From Paenibacillus sp. (GTDB taxonomy: Bacteria > Bacillota > Bacilli > Paenibacillales > Paenibacillaceae), in assembly GCA_017512705.1 (NCBI GenBank), contig JAFWEX010000022.1, positions 1 through 64,000 of the forward strand: a stretch of 64,000 nt of DNA, given 5' to 3'. Both the position numbers and the translations under genes were made by a program. Numbering within the stretch: the stretch's first letter is position 1; each line of letters opens with the position of its first letter. The notes beneath the pieces were generated by a model. That model was not told where the DNA came from, did no database searches, and saw nothing but the letters and a program-made list of their open reading frames with translations. This document shows, piece after piece, positions 43,307-53,438 of the stretch.

Positions 43307-44182
43307 ATGTCGGCAGAGAATAAGTACAATTCTTCACTTCCTGTGCTGCTTGGTGTTATGGGTGATCCGATTGCACATTCCAAGTCGCCGGTAATGCATA
43401 ATGCTGCTTTGCAGGCTGCGGGTATTAATGGAATGTACATGCCGCTTCATGTGAAGCCGGATCAGCTGCAAGCTGCGGTTCAGGGGATCGTTGCACTAGG
43501 TTACCGTGGTGTGAATGTCACGATCCCGCACAAAGAGCAGGTAATGCAATATATTGACGTTATTGATGAAAGTGCCCGATTAATCGGGGCAGTAAACACG
43601 ATTGTGAACGATAATGGTACGCTGACAGGGTATAATACGGATGGAATGGGTTATGTTCGCTCCCTGAAAGAAGAGGCTGTTCCTCAGATTGAGGGGAAAC
43701 GAATTGCCGTGCTTGGCGCAGGCGGTGCTGCAAGGGGTGTGATCTACGCGCTAGCTCTTGAGAAGCCGGAGCGGATCAACATTTTGAATCGTACAGCTGA
43801 CCGGGCGACCTCTCTTGCTGCGGATTTACGCGGTCATGGTCTGGGGGATATCTGTGGCAGTGGAATGGAGAACGCACAAGCGGTACTTGCTGAGGCAGAT
43901 ATTGTTATTAATACGACCGCAGCGGGGATGCATCCACATGTGGGTGAGGTGCCGGTTGATCCTACCTGGATTCGCGAAGGAGCAGCAGTCAGCGATCTCA
44001 TCTATAACCCTCTGGAAACCCGTCTGTTGCAAGAATCCCGTATGCGCGGATGCATCGTTCATGGAGGACTGGGAATGTTTATCTATCAAGGTGCTATTGC
44101 CTTTGAGCATTGGCTTGGCATTCCGGCTCCGGTGGAAACAATGAGACGTGCAGTATTGGACAGTTTTACAAATTATAATTGA
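43307..44182 (+). CDS. aroE: Shikimate dehydrogenase
   Basis: A 291-residue enzyme reducing 3-dehydroshikimate to shikimate with NADPH in aromatic amino-acid synthesis. It has GDPIAHSKSPVMHN, VTIPHKEQVMQYID with the catalytic Lys, GAVNTIV, NTDGMGY, and the nucleotide motif VLGAGGAARGVIYAL. GGAGGGGAG precedes the ATG at 43307. The gene is in its usual place between yqeH and yhbY. Confidence 0.95.
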   Translation: MSAENKYNSSLPVLLGVMGDPIAHSKSPVMHNAALQAAGINGMYMPLHVKPDQLQAAVQGIVALGYRGVNVTIPHKEQVMQYIDVIDESARLIGAVNTIVNDNGTLTGYNTDGMGYVRSLKEEAVPQIEGKRIAVLGAGGAARGVIYALALEKPERINILNRTADRATSLAADLRGHGLGDICGSGMENAQAVLAEADIVINTTAAGMHPHVGEVPVDPTWIREGAAVSDLIYNPLETRLLQESRMRGCIVHGGLGMFIYQGAIAFEHWLGIPAPVETMRRAVLDSFTNYN

Positions 44183-44252
44183 ACGGCCAGGTCACCAAAT
44201 AGCTTCGGGCTATCATAGGGGACCTGCTCAACATAAGGAGTATGGAGTATTC

Positions 44253-44546
44253 ATGTTAACTGGTAAACAAAAGCGCTTTTTGCGGTCACAAGCACATCAT
44301 TTGACCCCTGTATTTCAGATTGGTAAGGGGGGCACGAATGAACATCTGTTCCGCCACATTGAAGAAGCTATTGAGAAGCGTGAGCTGATGAAAGTACAAG
44401 TGCTGAATAACAACCTGGATGATAAAAATGAAATTGCTGAAGAGGTTGCGCGTGAAACAGGCAGCGAGCTAGTACAAGTGATTGGCAGCACAATCATTCT
44501 GTACAAAGAATCTCGTGACAATAAACAAATTGAACTTCCAAGATAA
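44253..44546 (+). CDS. yhbY: YhbY-type CRM-domain RNA-binding protein
   Basis: A 97-residue protein with the CRM fold that binds pre-50S ribosomal RNA. It opens with MLTGKQKRFLRSQAHHLTPV and contains QIGKGGTNEHLF with the GxxG-like loop, then ELVQVIGSTIILYKES. The ATG at 44253 follows a purine-rich GGAG site. nadD follows after a few bases. Confidence 0.93.
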   Translation: MLTGKQKRFLRSQAHHLTPVFQIGKGGTNEHLFRHIEEAIEKRELMKVQVLNNNLDDKNEIAEEVARETGSELVQVIGSTIILYKESRDNKQIELPR

Positions 44547-44560
44547 GGAGCGTGGCGCGG

Positions 44561-45151
44561 GTGAAGATCGGCATCATGGGTGGTACGTTTGATCCGATCC
44601 ATATGGGGCATCTGCTTGCAGCTGAAGCGGCAAGGGATTCGCATGCACTGGATGAGATATGGTTTATGCCGTCCCATGTCCCGCCTCACAAACCTGAAGC
44701 AGGTGCAACGGGGCAGCAGCGACTGGAGATGACGGAAGCGGCTGTAAAGGATACTCCGCAATATGAGGTGTTAGGCATCGAGATGGAACTTGGCGGCGTA
44801 TCGTATACCATTGACACCATGCGTGAACTATGGCGCCGTCACCCCGAGCATGAGTTTTTTTTCATTATCGGGGCGGACATGGTGAATTATCTTCCAAAAT
44901 GGGAAGAGATTGAAGAGCTTGTGTCTAAAATGACCTTTATCGGTGTTGGACGTCCAGGCTTTCAACTGCATCTGGACGATCTTCCAGAGACATTGCAAGA
45001 TCGTGTGCTTATGGCTGAAATGCCACTGGTGGATATCTCATCCACGGCAATTCGCAGGCGTCTTGCGAAAGGGCATTCCGTGCGTTTTATGATTCCGGAT
45101 GCAGTTCATCACTACATTGTAAGGAGCGGTTTATATGGTACTAAGCCGTGA
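44561..45151 (+). CDS. nadD: Nicotinate-nucleotide adenylyltransferase
   Basis: A 196-residue enzyme joining ATP and nicotinate mononucleotide to make deamido-NAD. The nucleotidyltransferase motif GGTFDPIHMGHL and the C-terminal motif DISSTAIRRRLAKG are both present. The GTG at 44561 gives the family N-terminus MKIGIMGGTFDP with AAGGAG at about ten bases; the in-frame GTG at 44552 is too close to that site. It overlaps yqeK by 17 bases. Confidence 0.94.
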   Translation: MKIGIMGGTFDPIHMGHLLAAEAARDSHALDEIWFMPSHVPPHKPEAGATGQQRLEMTEAAVKDTPQYEVLGIEMELGGVSYTIDTMRELWRRHPEHEFFFIIGADMVNYLPKWEEIEELVSKMTFIGVGRPGFQLHLDDLPETLQDRVLMAEMPLVDISSTAIRRRLAKGHSVRFMIPDAVHHYIVRSGLYGTKP

Positions 45152-45701
45152 AGAGTTAATACAGGCTGTATCTGCCCAGATGCCAGCCAAACGTTGGAAG
45201 CATACACAGGGTGTCATGGAATCAGCGGTTGCTCTGGCTGAAAAGTATGGTGCGGATCCGGTAAAGGCCGATGTAGCGGCAATTCTACACGACGTGGCCA
45301 AATATTGGCCGGTTGCTGAGATGGAAGCAGTCATTCGTGACAACAATTTGAATATGGAACTCTTACATCACGATAAGCAGCTCTGGCACTCGGAAGTGGG
45401 GGCTTTTGTAGCCGAACGTGATTATGGTGTGTCCGATTCCGAAATTATTGAGGCCATTCGGTGGCATACTTCTGGTAGGGTAGGTATGAGTCTGCTGGAC
45501 AAAATAGTCTGCCTTGCCGATTATATTGAACCGGGACGAGATTTCCCGGGTGTAGAGTATATTCGTGAGCAGGCACAGCGCAGTCTGGAGGAAGGTTTAA
45601 TTGCGGGTTTTGATTCGACGATCAGCCTGCTGCTCTCTCAGCGCCGTGTCATCTATCCGCTTACCGTGCTCTCACGTAATGATTTGATTGCACAATTATA
45701 G
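45135..45701 (+). CDS. yqeK: YqeK-type HD-domain hydrolase (diadenosine tetraphosphatase)
   Basis: A 188-residue HD-fold metalloenzyme. Ligands are visible in KRWKHTQGVMESA, AAILHDVAKYWP, LWHSEVGA and LDKIVCLADYIEPGR. Family members cleave Ap4A symmetrically. AAGGAG lies upstream of the ATG within nadD. Confidence 0.92.
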   Translation: MVLSREELIQAVSAQMPAKRWKHTQGVMESAVALAEKYGADPVKADVAAILHDVAKYWPVAEMEAVIRDNNLNMELLHHDKQLWHSEVGAFVAERDYGVSDSEIIEAIRWHTSGRVGMSLLDKIVCLADYIEPGRDFPGVEYIREQAQRSLEEGLIAGFDSTISLLLSQRRVIYPLTVLSRNDLIAQL

Positions 45702-45718
45702 ATTATGGAGGTTCGTTC

Positions 45719-46066
45719 ATGACAGTCTCACCTAAAGAACTTATGAACATGGTGGTTACCGCCGCTGATGATAAAAAGGCGTCTAACATCGTAGCGCTTG
45801 ACCTGAACAATATCTCGCTCGTTGCTGATTATTTTGTGATCTGCCACGGGAATTCCGATACTCAGGTGCAGGCAATTGCAACAGAGATTCGCAAACAGGC
45901 TCACGAAGCTGGTGTGACAATTAAAGGCATTGAAGGTATGGATTCCGCACGTTGGGTACTGATGGATCTTGGCGATGTGGTCGTTCATGTATTCCATCGT
46001 GATGAACGTGAATATTACAACATTGAGCGTCTCTGGTCTGACGCCAAAGTGGTGGAAACGGTATGA
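45719..46066 (+). CDS. rsfS: Ribosomal silencing factor
   Basis: A 115-residue protein that binds ribosomal protein uL14 and blocks joining of subunits in starvation. Motifs are DYFVICHGNSDTQVQAIA, GIEGMDSARWVLMDLGDVVV and REYYNIERLWSDA. ATGGAGG precedes the ATG. Its stop overlaps the next start. Confidence 0.95.
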   Translation: MTVSPKELMNMVVTAADDKKASNIVALDLNNISLVADYFVICHGNSDTQVQAIATEIRKQAHEAGVTIKGIEGMDSARWVLMDLGDVVVHVFHRDEREYYNIERLWSDAKVVETV

Positions 46067-46968
46067 GTTTGATTGCAGGAACAGTCGTCTCACTGCCGGT
46101 TTCACGTGAAGTATCTCCATTCGGCTACTTTTTGACGACAGGTTCGGAAGACGTGTTGCTTCACTATACCGAGCTGACTCGGGATATCAAAATTGGTGAA
46201 ACGCTGGAGGTTTTTGTATTCTTCGATACAGAGGACCGTCTGGCGGTTACGATGAAAAAGCCTTACCTTACCCTTGGCGAAATGGCGAAACTGGTAGTAG
46301 CGGATGTGCATCCACGCCTCGGTTGCTTCCTGGAAATGGGCCTCGGACGTCAATTACTGCTTCCAATTCGCGAGTTGCCAGAACTCGAAGAACTGCGTCC
46401 ACAAGTTGGGGATGAAGTGTTCGTCATTATGGAGCATGATAAGCAAGGACGTTTACGTGCCAAATTGGCTGGAGAACGCGAACTTGCACCGCTTGCTTTC
46501 CACGCACCAACAACGTGGGTGAATGAGTGGGTTGAGGCTCTGGTGTACAAGCCGCTTCAGATGGGGACTTTTGTTCTCGTTGACGGCGGTGTGCTTGGCT
46601 TTGGCGCGATTGGTATGATCCATTCCTCGGAGCGTAGCCATATGCTGCGTTTGGGTGAAAAGGTGAAATGCCGGGTTACGCTGGTGCGTGAAGATGGGCG
46701 TGTTAATCTCGCCATGACACAACGTAAAGAAGTTGGACGTAACGAAGATGCGGACAAGCTGCTTGCTTTTATGAAAGAGCGTCCTATGGGTGGCATGCCG
46801 TATTCGGATGCGACACCGCCGGATATTATCAAGCAACGCTTTGGCATCAGTAAATCCGCATTCAAACGTGCTCTCGGTAAGCTGATGAAAGATGGACTAG
46901 TGGTTCAAAAAGAAAACTGGACGTATCTGTCCGAATCTGCTCCTACATCACAGCAAGAAGAGAAGTAA
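46063..46968 (+). CDS. CvfB/YitL-like S1-domain RNA-binding protein
   Basis: A 301-residue protein with three S1-like domains and a C-terminal winged helix, as in Staphylococcus aureus CvfB. Features include GYFLTTGSEDVLLHYTEL, GCFLEMGLGRQLLLPIRELP, GFGAIGMIHSSERSHMLRLG and the ending KQRFGISKSAFKRALGKLMK. It overlaps rsfS by four bases. In B. subtilis yitL is not in the yqe block, so this insertion is a lineage-specific arrangement. Confidence 0.88.
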   Translation: MSLIAGTVVSLPVSREVSPFGYFLTTGSEDVLLHYTELTRDIKIGETLEVFVFFDTEDRLAVTMKKPYLTLGEMAKLVVADVHPRLGCFLEMGLGRQLLLPIRELPELEELRPQVGDEVFVIMEHDKQGRLRAKLAGERELAPLAFHAPTTWVNEWVEALVYKPLQMGTFVLVDGGVLGFGAIGMIHSSERSHMLRLGEKVKCRVTLVREDGRVNLAMTQRKEVGRNEDADKLLAFMKERPMGGMPYSDATPPDIIKQRFGISKSAFKRALGKLMKDGLVVQKENWTYLSESAPTSQQEEK

Positions 46969-46992
46969 ATGAATTGAAAGTGCGGTGCCGAC

Positions 46993-47763
46993 ATGTCTTA
47001 CCGTAAATTTGCCTACGTTTACGATGAATTAATGGAAGATATGCCTTATCCAGATTGGATCAGGTTTGCAAGAACGGCTTGGGAGCAGCATGGCATGCCC
47101 AAAAGTGTTGCCGAGCTTGGCTGTGGAACGGGGTCAATCACCATCCCACTAGTAAATTCCGGGTTTGAAGTAACAGGCATTGATCTCTCGGCAGATATGC
47201 TGTCTGTTGCGCGTAGTAAAATGGAAGCGACGCCTCAGGGACACCGTTTGTACCGGGAAGGCAGTGTGCGCTGGGTGCAGCAGGATATGCGCGATTGGAG
47301 AGTGCCGGAACCTGTCGATTCGGTCATTTCGTTCTGTGATTGTGTGAATTATTTGCTGGAATCAAAAGATGTCATTCGTACATTTGAACGGACATATGAA
47401 ATGTTGAAGCCAGGAGGCTCGTTTCTGTTTGATGTGCATCATCCAAATACATTGATACGGTATGATGAGGAACAACCTTTTGTATTAGATGAGAGATCGG
47501 TCTCGTATATCTGGACGTGTGATCTGGACCAGGAACGGTGTGAGATCGAGCACCATCTGAGCATCTTTTCTCGGTTGGATGATGGCAACAAGGACACGTA
47601 TCAACGATTTGAGGAAGTTCATGTGCAGCGCGCCTATGATCCGGACTGGATGAAGCTGGAGTTAAGTAAAGCGGGCTTTCGAGATGTGAAGGTCTATGCA
47701 GACTTTGAGTGGAAAGAGGCTGGAGATAGCGCACAGCGCTTGTTCTACGTGGCGATAAAATAA
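46993..47763 (+). CDS. yqeM: Class I SAM-dependent methyltransferase YqeM
   Basis: A 256-residue methyltransferase. It has VYDELMEDMPYPDWIRF, the SAM motif VAELGCGTGSITIPL, GIDLSADML and VISFCDCVNYL. The substrate is unknown. It sits at the end of the yqe block, and a terminator follows at 47810. Confidence 0.92.
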   Translation: MSYRKFAYVYDELMEDMPYPDWIRFARTAWEQHGMPKSVAELGCGTGSITIPLVNSGFEVTGIDLSADMLSVARSKMEATPQGHRLYREGSVRWVQQDMRDWRVPEPVDSVISFCDCVNYLLESKDVIRTFERTYEMLKPGGSFLFDVHHPNTLIRYDEEQPFVLDERSVSYIWTCDLDQERCEIEHHLSIFSRLDDGNKDTYQRFEEVHVQRAYDPDWMKLELSKAGFRDVKVYADFEWKEAGDSAQRLFYVAIK

Positions 47764-47809
47764 TGAATCACTCGGATTAATGATGTCTAAATAGGTTGAA
47801 CCCCAAATG

Positions 47810-47857
47810 AACTGTCCTTCTGTAGCGAGCGCGAATGCTGCTAGGGCAGTTTTTTTG
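47810..47857 (+). terminator. Terminator after yqe operon
   Basis: AACTGTCC and GGGCAGTT arms with a GCGAGCGC-rich loop are followed by TTTTTTT. Confidence 0.8.
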
Positions 47858-47959
47858 ATCGGATATGAAAAAAGTATTGCTGCTTGAAGGAAAGGACGAC
47901 ATAATAAATAGAAAGCGTTTTCTAAAAAGACCATATTCCAGTTGCGGAGGGTTATCCAG

Positions 47960-48919
47960 ATGGAAAGTACATATAAAACGAGGTTGTCCAAAGAGCAGTT
48001 GGATCAGATTATCACGCATCACCTTCATGCGAACATTCAGGAATATGAGGAAATGGTAGACGGTTGGGCGAATCATGCTTATAAATTAATACTTCTTGAC
48101 GGAAGGGAAGTCGTGTTGAAAATTGCACCCTCGGCTGCGACCCGGTTGATGCGCTGTGAACAGAATCTGATGACGGCAGAAGTGGAAGCGCTCAGGCTTG
48201 TTGCCGAACTCCAGAATGTTCCTGTTCCTCATGTACTTGCTTATGATGATTCACTTCATCTGGCTCCCGCGCAATACTTCATTATGGAATATATGTCAGG
48301 CAGTCCGTATAACCAGGTTAAAACGCAGTTCACTGTAAAAGAACAGGAAGAGATTGAGCAGCAGCTAGGCTGTTACAACCAGCGAATCAATGAGATTAAG
48401 GGGAAGCGTTTCGGTTATTTTTCGGGGGAAGATAGACAACGTAAGACGTGGAGAGAAGCTTTCTTGATGTTAATGGACGATATGCTCGTCGATGGGCAGG
48501 AGGCGGAGGTCGACATCGGGATAGATTACAACGAACTGAGAGATTTGATAGAGAAAAAATCGGATGCACTGGATGACGTGACGGAGTCTGTTCTGATTAG
48601 CTGGGATCTGTGGGATGGCAATGTGTTGATTCAGGATAAGAAGATTACAGCTATTATTGATTTTGAACGTTCGTTATGGGGAGATCCGTTGATGGAGCAT
48701 TATTTCAGTCATTTTAACTATACTCCAGGATTTCTGAAAGGGTATGGCCGTAAGATCGTGACAGAGAATGAGCAAAGGCGCAGAAGTTTGTACGATTTGT
48801 ATTTTGATCTAGCTCTTCGCATTGAATGTGACTACCGTCAGTATGATAATCAGGAGCATATCAACTGGACTATCCATAATCTAAAGGAAGGGATCGAACG
48901 TTTTCGGAAAATGAAGTAA
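47960..48919 (+). CDS. Aminoglycoside phosphotransferase-like kinase
   Basis: A 319-residue protein with the APH/choline kinase fold. The N-lobe has HAYKLILLDGREVVLKIAPS with the ATP Lys, the hinge is QYFIMEYMSG, the catalytic loop is SWDLWDGNVLI, and the metal motif is AIIDFERSLWGDP. The catalytic loop normally reads HGDLHxxN, so His-Gly is replaced by Ser-Trp while the Asp and Asn remain. It may phosphorylate a sugar-like metabolite or drug. GCGGAGGG precedes the ATG at 47960. It is monocistronic. Confidence 0.85.
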   Translation: MESTYKTRLSKEQLDQIITHHLHANIQEYEEMVDGWANHAYKLILLDGREVVLKIAPSAATRLMRCEQNLMTAEVEALRLVAELQNVPVPHVLAYDDSLHLAPAQYFIMEYMSGSPYNQVKTQFTVKEQEEIEQQLGCYNQRINEIKGKRFGYFSGEDRQRKTWREAFLMLMDDMLVDGQEAEVDIGIDYNELRDLIEKKSDALDDVTESVLISWDLWDGNVLIQDKKITAIIDFERSLWGDPLMEHYFSHFNYTPGFLKGYGRKIVTENEQRRRSLYDLYFDLALRIECDYRQYDNQEHINWTIHNLKEGIERFRKMK

Positions 48920-48982
48920 CTAGCCTGCTGTATAAGTAGTGCCGGATGAAGTTTGACGTCTACAAGTTTGTAAAACGCGATA

Positions 48983-49011
48983 TTGACTTTGGGCTTGCAT
49001 TTTTATATAAT
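48983..49011 (+). promoter_or_regulatory. Promoter of leuS
   Basis: TTGACT and TATAAT are separated by exactly 17 bases and precede the T-box leader. Confidence 0.85.
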
Positions 49012-49029
49012 GCTTCCTATATTGTATAC

Positions 49030-49318
49030 ATCTTTCGATGATAAGGATTAGTAGTAAATGCTGTACATGACAGAGAGTCGGCGGTTGGTGCAAGCCGATT
49101 GACAGTGTTCTGCGAACTCACCTTGGAGAAATGCGGTGATTACACCGTTCTGTGCTTAGTGTACGGAACCGGAAATCCGCATCGGTTAACCGCCGTTACA
49201 GGTCCAAAGGGAGTGGATGACGAAGCACGTTCATCCGCTAACTAGGGTGGTACCACGGGAATTCAACCTCTCGTCCCTAGCGCTGCAAACGCTACGGGAT
49301 GCTGAGGTTTTTTTGTTG
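49030..49318 (+). promoter_or_regulatory. Leucine T-box riboswitch of leuS
   Basis: The leader contains the T-box core AGGGTGGTACCACGG (49244-49258), which pairs with the uncharged tRNA acceptor end. The probable specifier codon is CTC at 49117-49119 within GAACTCACC, matching leucine. The terminator, with CCTC and GAGG ends and TTTTTTT, spans about 49268-49318. Uncharged tRNA-Leu should allow read-through into leuS. Confidence 0.93.
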
Positions 49319-49353
49319 TATAGAAGCGCGTTCAACCTGAAGGAGGAATATAG

Positions 49354-51798
49354 ATGAGTGAGAATCATCAGCCGAAGCACGGCTATCAGCCGCAAGTGAT
49401 GGAAAAAAATTGGCAACAATATTGGGATGAAAACAAAACGTTTAAAACAGGGGAGGACCCTTCCAAACCGAAGTTTTATGCACTGGATATGTTCCCATAC
49501 CCATCGGGTTCAGGACTGCACGTAGGTCACCCGGAAGGATACACGGCGACGGATATTATCTCTCGTTACAAACGTATGCGCGGATACAATGTTCTGCATC
49601 CAATGGGCTGGGACGCTTTCGGTCTGCCTGCAGAGCAGCATGCGTTGGATACGGGCGAGCACCCGCGCCACATTACTTTCCGTAACATTGACAACTTCCG
49701 TCGTCAGATCAAATCACTCGGGTTCTCGTATGACTGGGATCGCGAGATCAGCACGACAGATCCTGAGTATTACAAGTGGACACAGTGGATCTTCATCCAG
49801 CTGTACAACAAAGGTCTGGCTTATGTCGATGAAGTACCGGTGAACTGGTGTGAAGCATTGGGAACCGTGCTGGCGAACGAAGAGGTTATTGACGGTAAAA
49901 GTGAACGCGGTGGACATCCGGTGGTGCGCAAACCGATGCGTCAATGGGTGTTGAAAATTACAGAATACGCAGAGCGTCTCCTGGAAGATCTGGAAGATCT
50001 GGATTGGTCGGAGAGCATCAAGGACATGCAACGTAACTGGATCGGTAAGTCAACCGGTGCTGAGGTTGTATTTGCAATCGAAGGTCGTGAAGAAGTCATT
50101 AAAGTGTTCACCACACGTGCAGATACATTGTTCGGTGCAAGCTTTGCTGTTCTGGCTCCAGAGCATGAATTGGTGGAAGTGATCACGTCTGAAGCAGAGC
50201 GCGAGGCAGTCAAAGCATATCAGGAGCAGGCTGCGCGCAAGAGTGACTTGGAACGTACGGACTTGGCAAAAGAGAAAACAGGCGTGTTTACAGGTGCGTA
50301 TGCCATCAATCCGGTCAATGGAGCGAAACTGCCGATCTGGATTGCGGACTATGTACTGGCTGGTTACGGTACAGGTGCTGTTATGGCTGTTCCGGGACAC
50401 GATTCTCGCGACTGGGAGTTTGCGAAGCAGTTTGACTTGAATATCATCGAAGTTATCAAAGGCGGAGATGTTACGAAAGAGGCTTATACAGGGGACGGTG
50501 CACACGTAAACTCCGAATTCCTGAACGGTTTGAATAATGAGGAAGCTTCAGCGAAGATGATTGCTTGGCTGGAGGAGAATGGCAAAGGACAAGGGAAAAC
50601 AACGTACCGCCTGCGCGATTGGTTGTTTAGCCGTCAACGTTATTGGGGAGAGCCGATTCCTATCCTGCACTTGGAAGATGGAACGATGAAGACAGTGCCG
50701 GAAGATCAATTGCCGCTGCTGCTGCCTGATATCGACCAGATCAAACCTTCAGGCACAGGCGAATCCCCACTGGCCAACGTTACGGACTGGGTGAATACAG
50801 TTGATCCGGAAACAGGTATGAAAGCTCGCCGTGAAACGAACACCATGCCGCAATGGGCAGGAAGTTGCTGGTATTACCTGCGGTTTATCGATCCACACAA
50901 TGATAAGGAACTGATCTCAAAAGAGAAAGAGCAGCAATGGCTGCCGGTTGACCTGTATATCGGTGGAGCAGAACACGCAGTACTTCACTTGCTGTATGCT
51001 CGTTTCTGGCACAAAGTACTGTACGATCTGGGTGTTGTCCACACCAAAGAGCCATTCCAGAAACTGGTCAACCAAGGAATGATTCTGGGTACTAACAATG
51101 AAAAGATGAGTAAATCTCGCGGTAACGTCATTAACCCGGATGAGATTGTTAACGAATTCGGTGCCGATACACTGCGTCTCTATGAAATGTTCATGGGACC
51201 TCTGGAAGCAACCAAACCTTGGAATGCCAATGGGGTAGAGGGGATGTATCGTTTCCTTTCCCGTGTATGGCGTTTGTTCATCAACGAAGATACCGGTGAG
51301 ATCAATGAGAAAATTACAGTTGATGGTGGAACCGATGAGTTCAAACGAACGACTCACAAAACGATCAAAAAAGTTACCGAAGACCTGGAGCATCTGCGTT
51401 TCAACACAGCGATTAGTCAGCTGATGATTTTCGTCAACGATGCGTACAAAGCGGATACTCTTCCTCGCGAAGCGATGGAAAACTTTGTACAACTGCTGTC
51501 ACCTCTGGCACCGCATATGGCAGAGGAGCTGTGGAGTCGTCTTGGACATGAGGGCGGCATTACGTACGTAGCTTGGCCGGAGTATGATGAGTCGATGACG
51601 GTGGATGCAGAAGTAGAAATCGTGGTTCAAGTCAATGGAAAGATTGTAACCCGCACCAAAGTTGCGAAGGATCTGGATGCACAGGGAATGCAGGACTACA
51701 CAATGGAACTGGAACCTGTGAAGCAGGTGCTGGAAGGCAAGACTATTCGTAAAGTCATTGCCGTTCCAGGGAAACTGGTTAATATTGTTGCCGGTTAA
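49354..51798 (+). CDS. leuS: Leucyl-tRNA synthetase
   Basis: An 814-residue class Ia synthetase. The HIGH motif lies in [14 protein letters not shown] (about residue 51), the CP1 editing domain includes [12 protein letters not shown] and [16 protein letters not shown], and KMSKSRGN is near residue 583. The anticodon-binding region and C-terminal domain complete the protein. GAAGGAGG precedes the ATG. The last 20 bases overlap comER on the opposite strand. Confidence 0.97.
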   Translation: MSENHQPKHGYQPQVMEKNWQQYWDENKTFKTGEDPSKPKFYALDMFPYPSGSGLHVGHPEGYTATDIISRYKRMRGYNVLHPMGWDAFGLPAEQHALDTGEHPRHITFRNIDNFRRQIKSLGFSYDWDREISTTDPEYYKWTQWIFIQLYNKGLAYVDEVPVNWCEALGTVLANEEVIDGKSERGGHPVVRKPMRQWVLKITEYAERLLEDLEDLDWSESIKDMQRNWIGKSTGAEVVFAIEGREEVIKVFTTRADTLFGASFAVLAPEHELVEVITSEAEREAVKAYQEQAARKSDLERTDLAKEKTGVFTGAYAINPVNGAKLPIWIADYVLAGYGTGAVMAVPGHDSRDWEFAKQFDLNIIEVIKGGDVTKEAYTGDGAHVNSEFLNGLNNEEASAKMIAWLEENGKGQGKTTYRLRDWLFSRQRYWGEPIPILHLEDGTMKTVPEDQLPLLLPDIDQIKPSGTGESPLANVTDWVNTVDPETGMKARRETNTMPQWAGSCWYYLRFIDPHNDKELISKEKEQQWLPVDLYIGGAEHAVLHLLYARFWHKVLYDLGVVHTKEPFQKLVNQGMILGTNNEKMSKSRGNVINPDEIVNEFGADTLRLYEMFMGPLEATKPWNANGVEGMYRFLSRVWRLFINEDTGEINEKITVDGGTDEFKRTTHKTIKKVTEDLEHLRFNTAISQLMIFVNDAYKADTLPREAMENFVQLLSPLAPHMAEELWSRLGHEGGITYVAWPEYDESMTVDAEVEIVVQVNGKIVTRTKVAKDLDAQGMQDYTMELEPVKQVLEGKTIRKVIAVPGKLVNIVAG

Positions 51799-52624
51799 TT
51801 TCGCTGGCACGGAACACCTCATCCAGCTTGACTAAATCTTCATCGTATTTTTCATGTGTTGTGTGAATGAGGCTGTCAAATACACCATCCAAGTTATTTC
51901 TGAGCAGTGCAAGTGCCTGGGCGGTTATTCCGCCAGGTACTGCGACACGAGCCTGAAGCTCTTGCGGGGTATAACCTCCTTCGGTAAGCAGCTTGCCTGT
52001 TCCAACCAGCATCTCACTGGCAAGAGCACAGGCATCTGCTCGCTTGATACCTGTTAATCGTACAGCACTTTCGACCCATTGCTCCAGGAAGAATGATATG
52101 AAAGCGGGGCCGCAGCTGGAGAAGTCGGATGTGATTCGAGTACAGGCTTCGTCCACTTGATAGGGTTTACCGATATGACTCATCAATCCTTCGAGTATAG
52201 AGCGGTCTTCTACAGTCATACGTTCGCCATGGATAAACAAGGTTGCTCCGCTGCCAACCTGGTGTGTAACACTGGGGATAACCTTGGAGACTTTGCAAGG
52301 AAGTGAAGATTCCAGATGACGCAACTGTACAGGGCTGGTGATCGAGACAATTATGTGATTGGAATTCACAACAGGCAAGATGTCATCAATGACATGTCTG
52401 AATTCCAGCGGCTTCACGCACAGGAAGATGATGTTGCTGCGAATCACCGTTTCCCGATTACTCTGTGATTCGTGCAGCCCAGGATAACGGAGGGAAAGCT
52501 GACGTACTTTGGATGGAGTTCGATTGCTTGCTGCAATCTGACGGGGTTCAAGTGCACCGGATTGGATCAGGGCATAGATCAACAGGCTGCCCATGCTGCC
52601 GGTTCCGATAAATCCAACCTTCAT
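51779..52624 (-). CDS. comER: ComER, pyrroline-5-carboxylate reductase-like protein
   Basis: A 281-residue protein with the P5CR fold. The Rossmann motif is [19 protein letters not shown], followed by [20 protein letters not shown] and the C-terminal region [11 protein letters not shown] and [12 protein letters not shown]. It is encoded divergently from comEA, as in B. subtilis, where it is not itself required for competence. AAAGGAGG precedes the ATG at 52624. Its 3' end overlaps the leuS end by 20 bases. Confidence 0.92.
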   Translation of the reverse strand: MKVGFIGTGSMGSLLIYALIQSGALEPRQIAASNRTPSKVRQLSLRYPGLHESQSNRETVIRSNIIFLCVKPLEFRHVIDDILPVVNSNHIIVSITSPVQLRHLESSLPCKVSKVIPSVTHQVGSGATLFIHGERMTVEDRSILEGLMSHIGKPYQVDEACTRITSDFSSCGPAFISFFLEQWVESAVRLTGIKRADACALASEMLVGTGKLLTEGGYTPQELQARVAVPGGITAQALALLRNNLDGVFDSLIHTTHEKYDEDLVKLDEVFRASEINRQQY

Positions 52625-52806
52625 TGGTTCAGGCCTCCTTTCATGCTTTACGGTAATGGCGCAATATCTTCCTTCTATTGTATGCATGAGACTCTAGTCC
52701 ACATGACATGAAAATGTGTAACGTATAGAAGCGAAAGCATATACGGTTCGGAAGCACCGCCCGTATTCGAAATGATTTCTATTTTGAATGAGGGAGTGTG
52801 CGGAAG

Positions 52807-53394
52807 ATGAGATGGAACAAAGCGATGTCCATTGCTGCGGCAGTGGTTGGATGTATACTGATATTATGGTCGGGCAAAAGTGAACAGCCACCTAGCGGCT
52901 GGGAACCCATGCAGCTCGGCGCTGATCAGCCGACAAGGGAGCAGAACTCTTCTGCTGTACAGTCGGCTGCTTCGGTTCGGGAAAAGACAGTTGATGCATC
53001 AAGCGATAACGGAAGCGAGCGGCAACTCAGTACTGTAAATGCAACGAAAGGCTTGAAGGATAAGGAGTCTGAAGCTGATGATCCTAAGCAAGATGATCCT
53101 CTCGCTCAGTCCCAGGTTCAGATCGAGGAGAATCGCCCATCTGTTCCGGACACGTCACCTAAAACGGCTGATGAAACAAACGGTCAAACAGACGATGATG
53201 GCAAGATCGATGTGAATACGGCACCGATCTCCAAACTCATAGAGCTTCCCGGGATTGGGGAGAAGAAAGCTCAGGCGATTGTAGATTATCGCAATGCGCA
53301 TGGTCCTTTTGCCAAAGTTAGTGATCTGACCAAGGTGAAGGGGATTGGCATGAAGATGCTGGAGAAGATGGCTCCATATGTACAGATTCGCTGA
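52807..53394 (+). CDS. comEA: Competence DNA receptor ComEA
   Basis: A 195-residue membrane-anchored receptor that binds double-stranded DNA during transformation. One N-terminal helix (about 7-20), a long acidic and polar linker (about 25-130), and a C-terminal helix-hairpin-helix domain with IDVNTAPISKLIELPGIGEK and DLTKVKGIGMKMLEKM. The ATG at 52807 follows AGGGAG. comEB begins 44 bases after the stop. Confidence 0.94.
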   Translation: MRWNKAMSIAAAVVGCILILWSGKSEQPPSGWEPMQLGADQPTREQNSSAVQSAASVREKTVDASSDNGSERQLSTVNATKGLKDKESEADDPKQDDPLAQSQVQIEENRPSVPDTSPKTADETNGQTDDDGKIDVNTAPISKLIELPGIGEKKAQAIVDYRNAHGPFAKVSDLTKVKGIGMKMLEKMAPYVQIR

Positions 53395-53438
53395 GCACAA
53401 CAGGAGAGAAACGGTTCATAGCGGGAGGGGGAGACTGC

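Noticed and set aside
50917-51492. 191-codon minus-strand frame within leuS
   Set aside because: It is fully inside leuS and has the composition of a reverse-complement shadow; no ribosome binding site.
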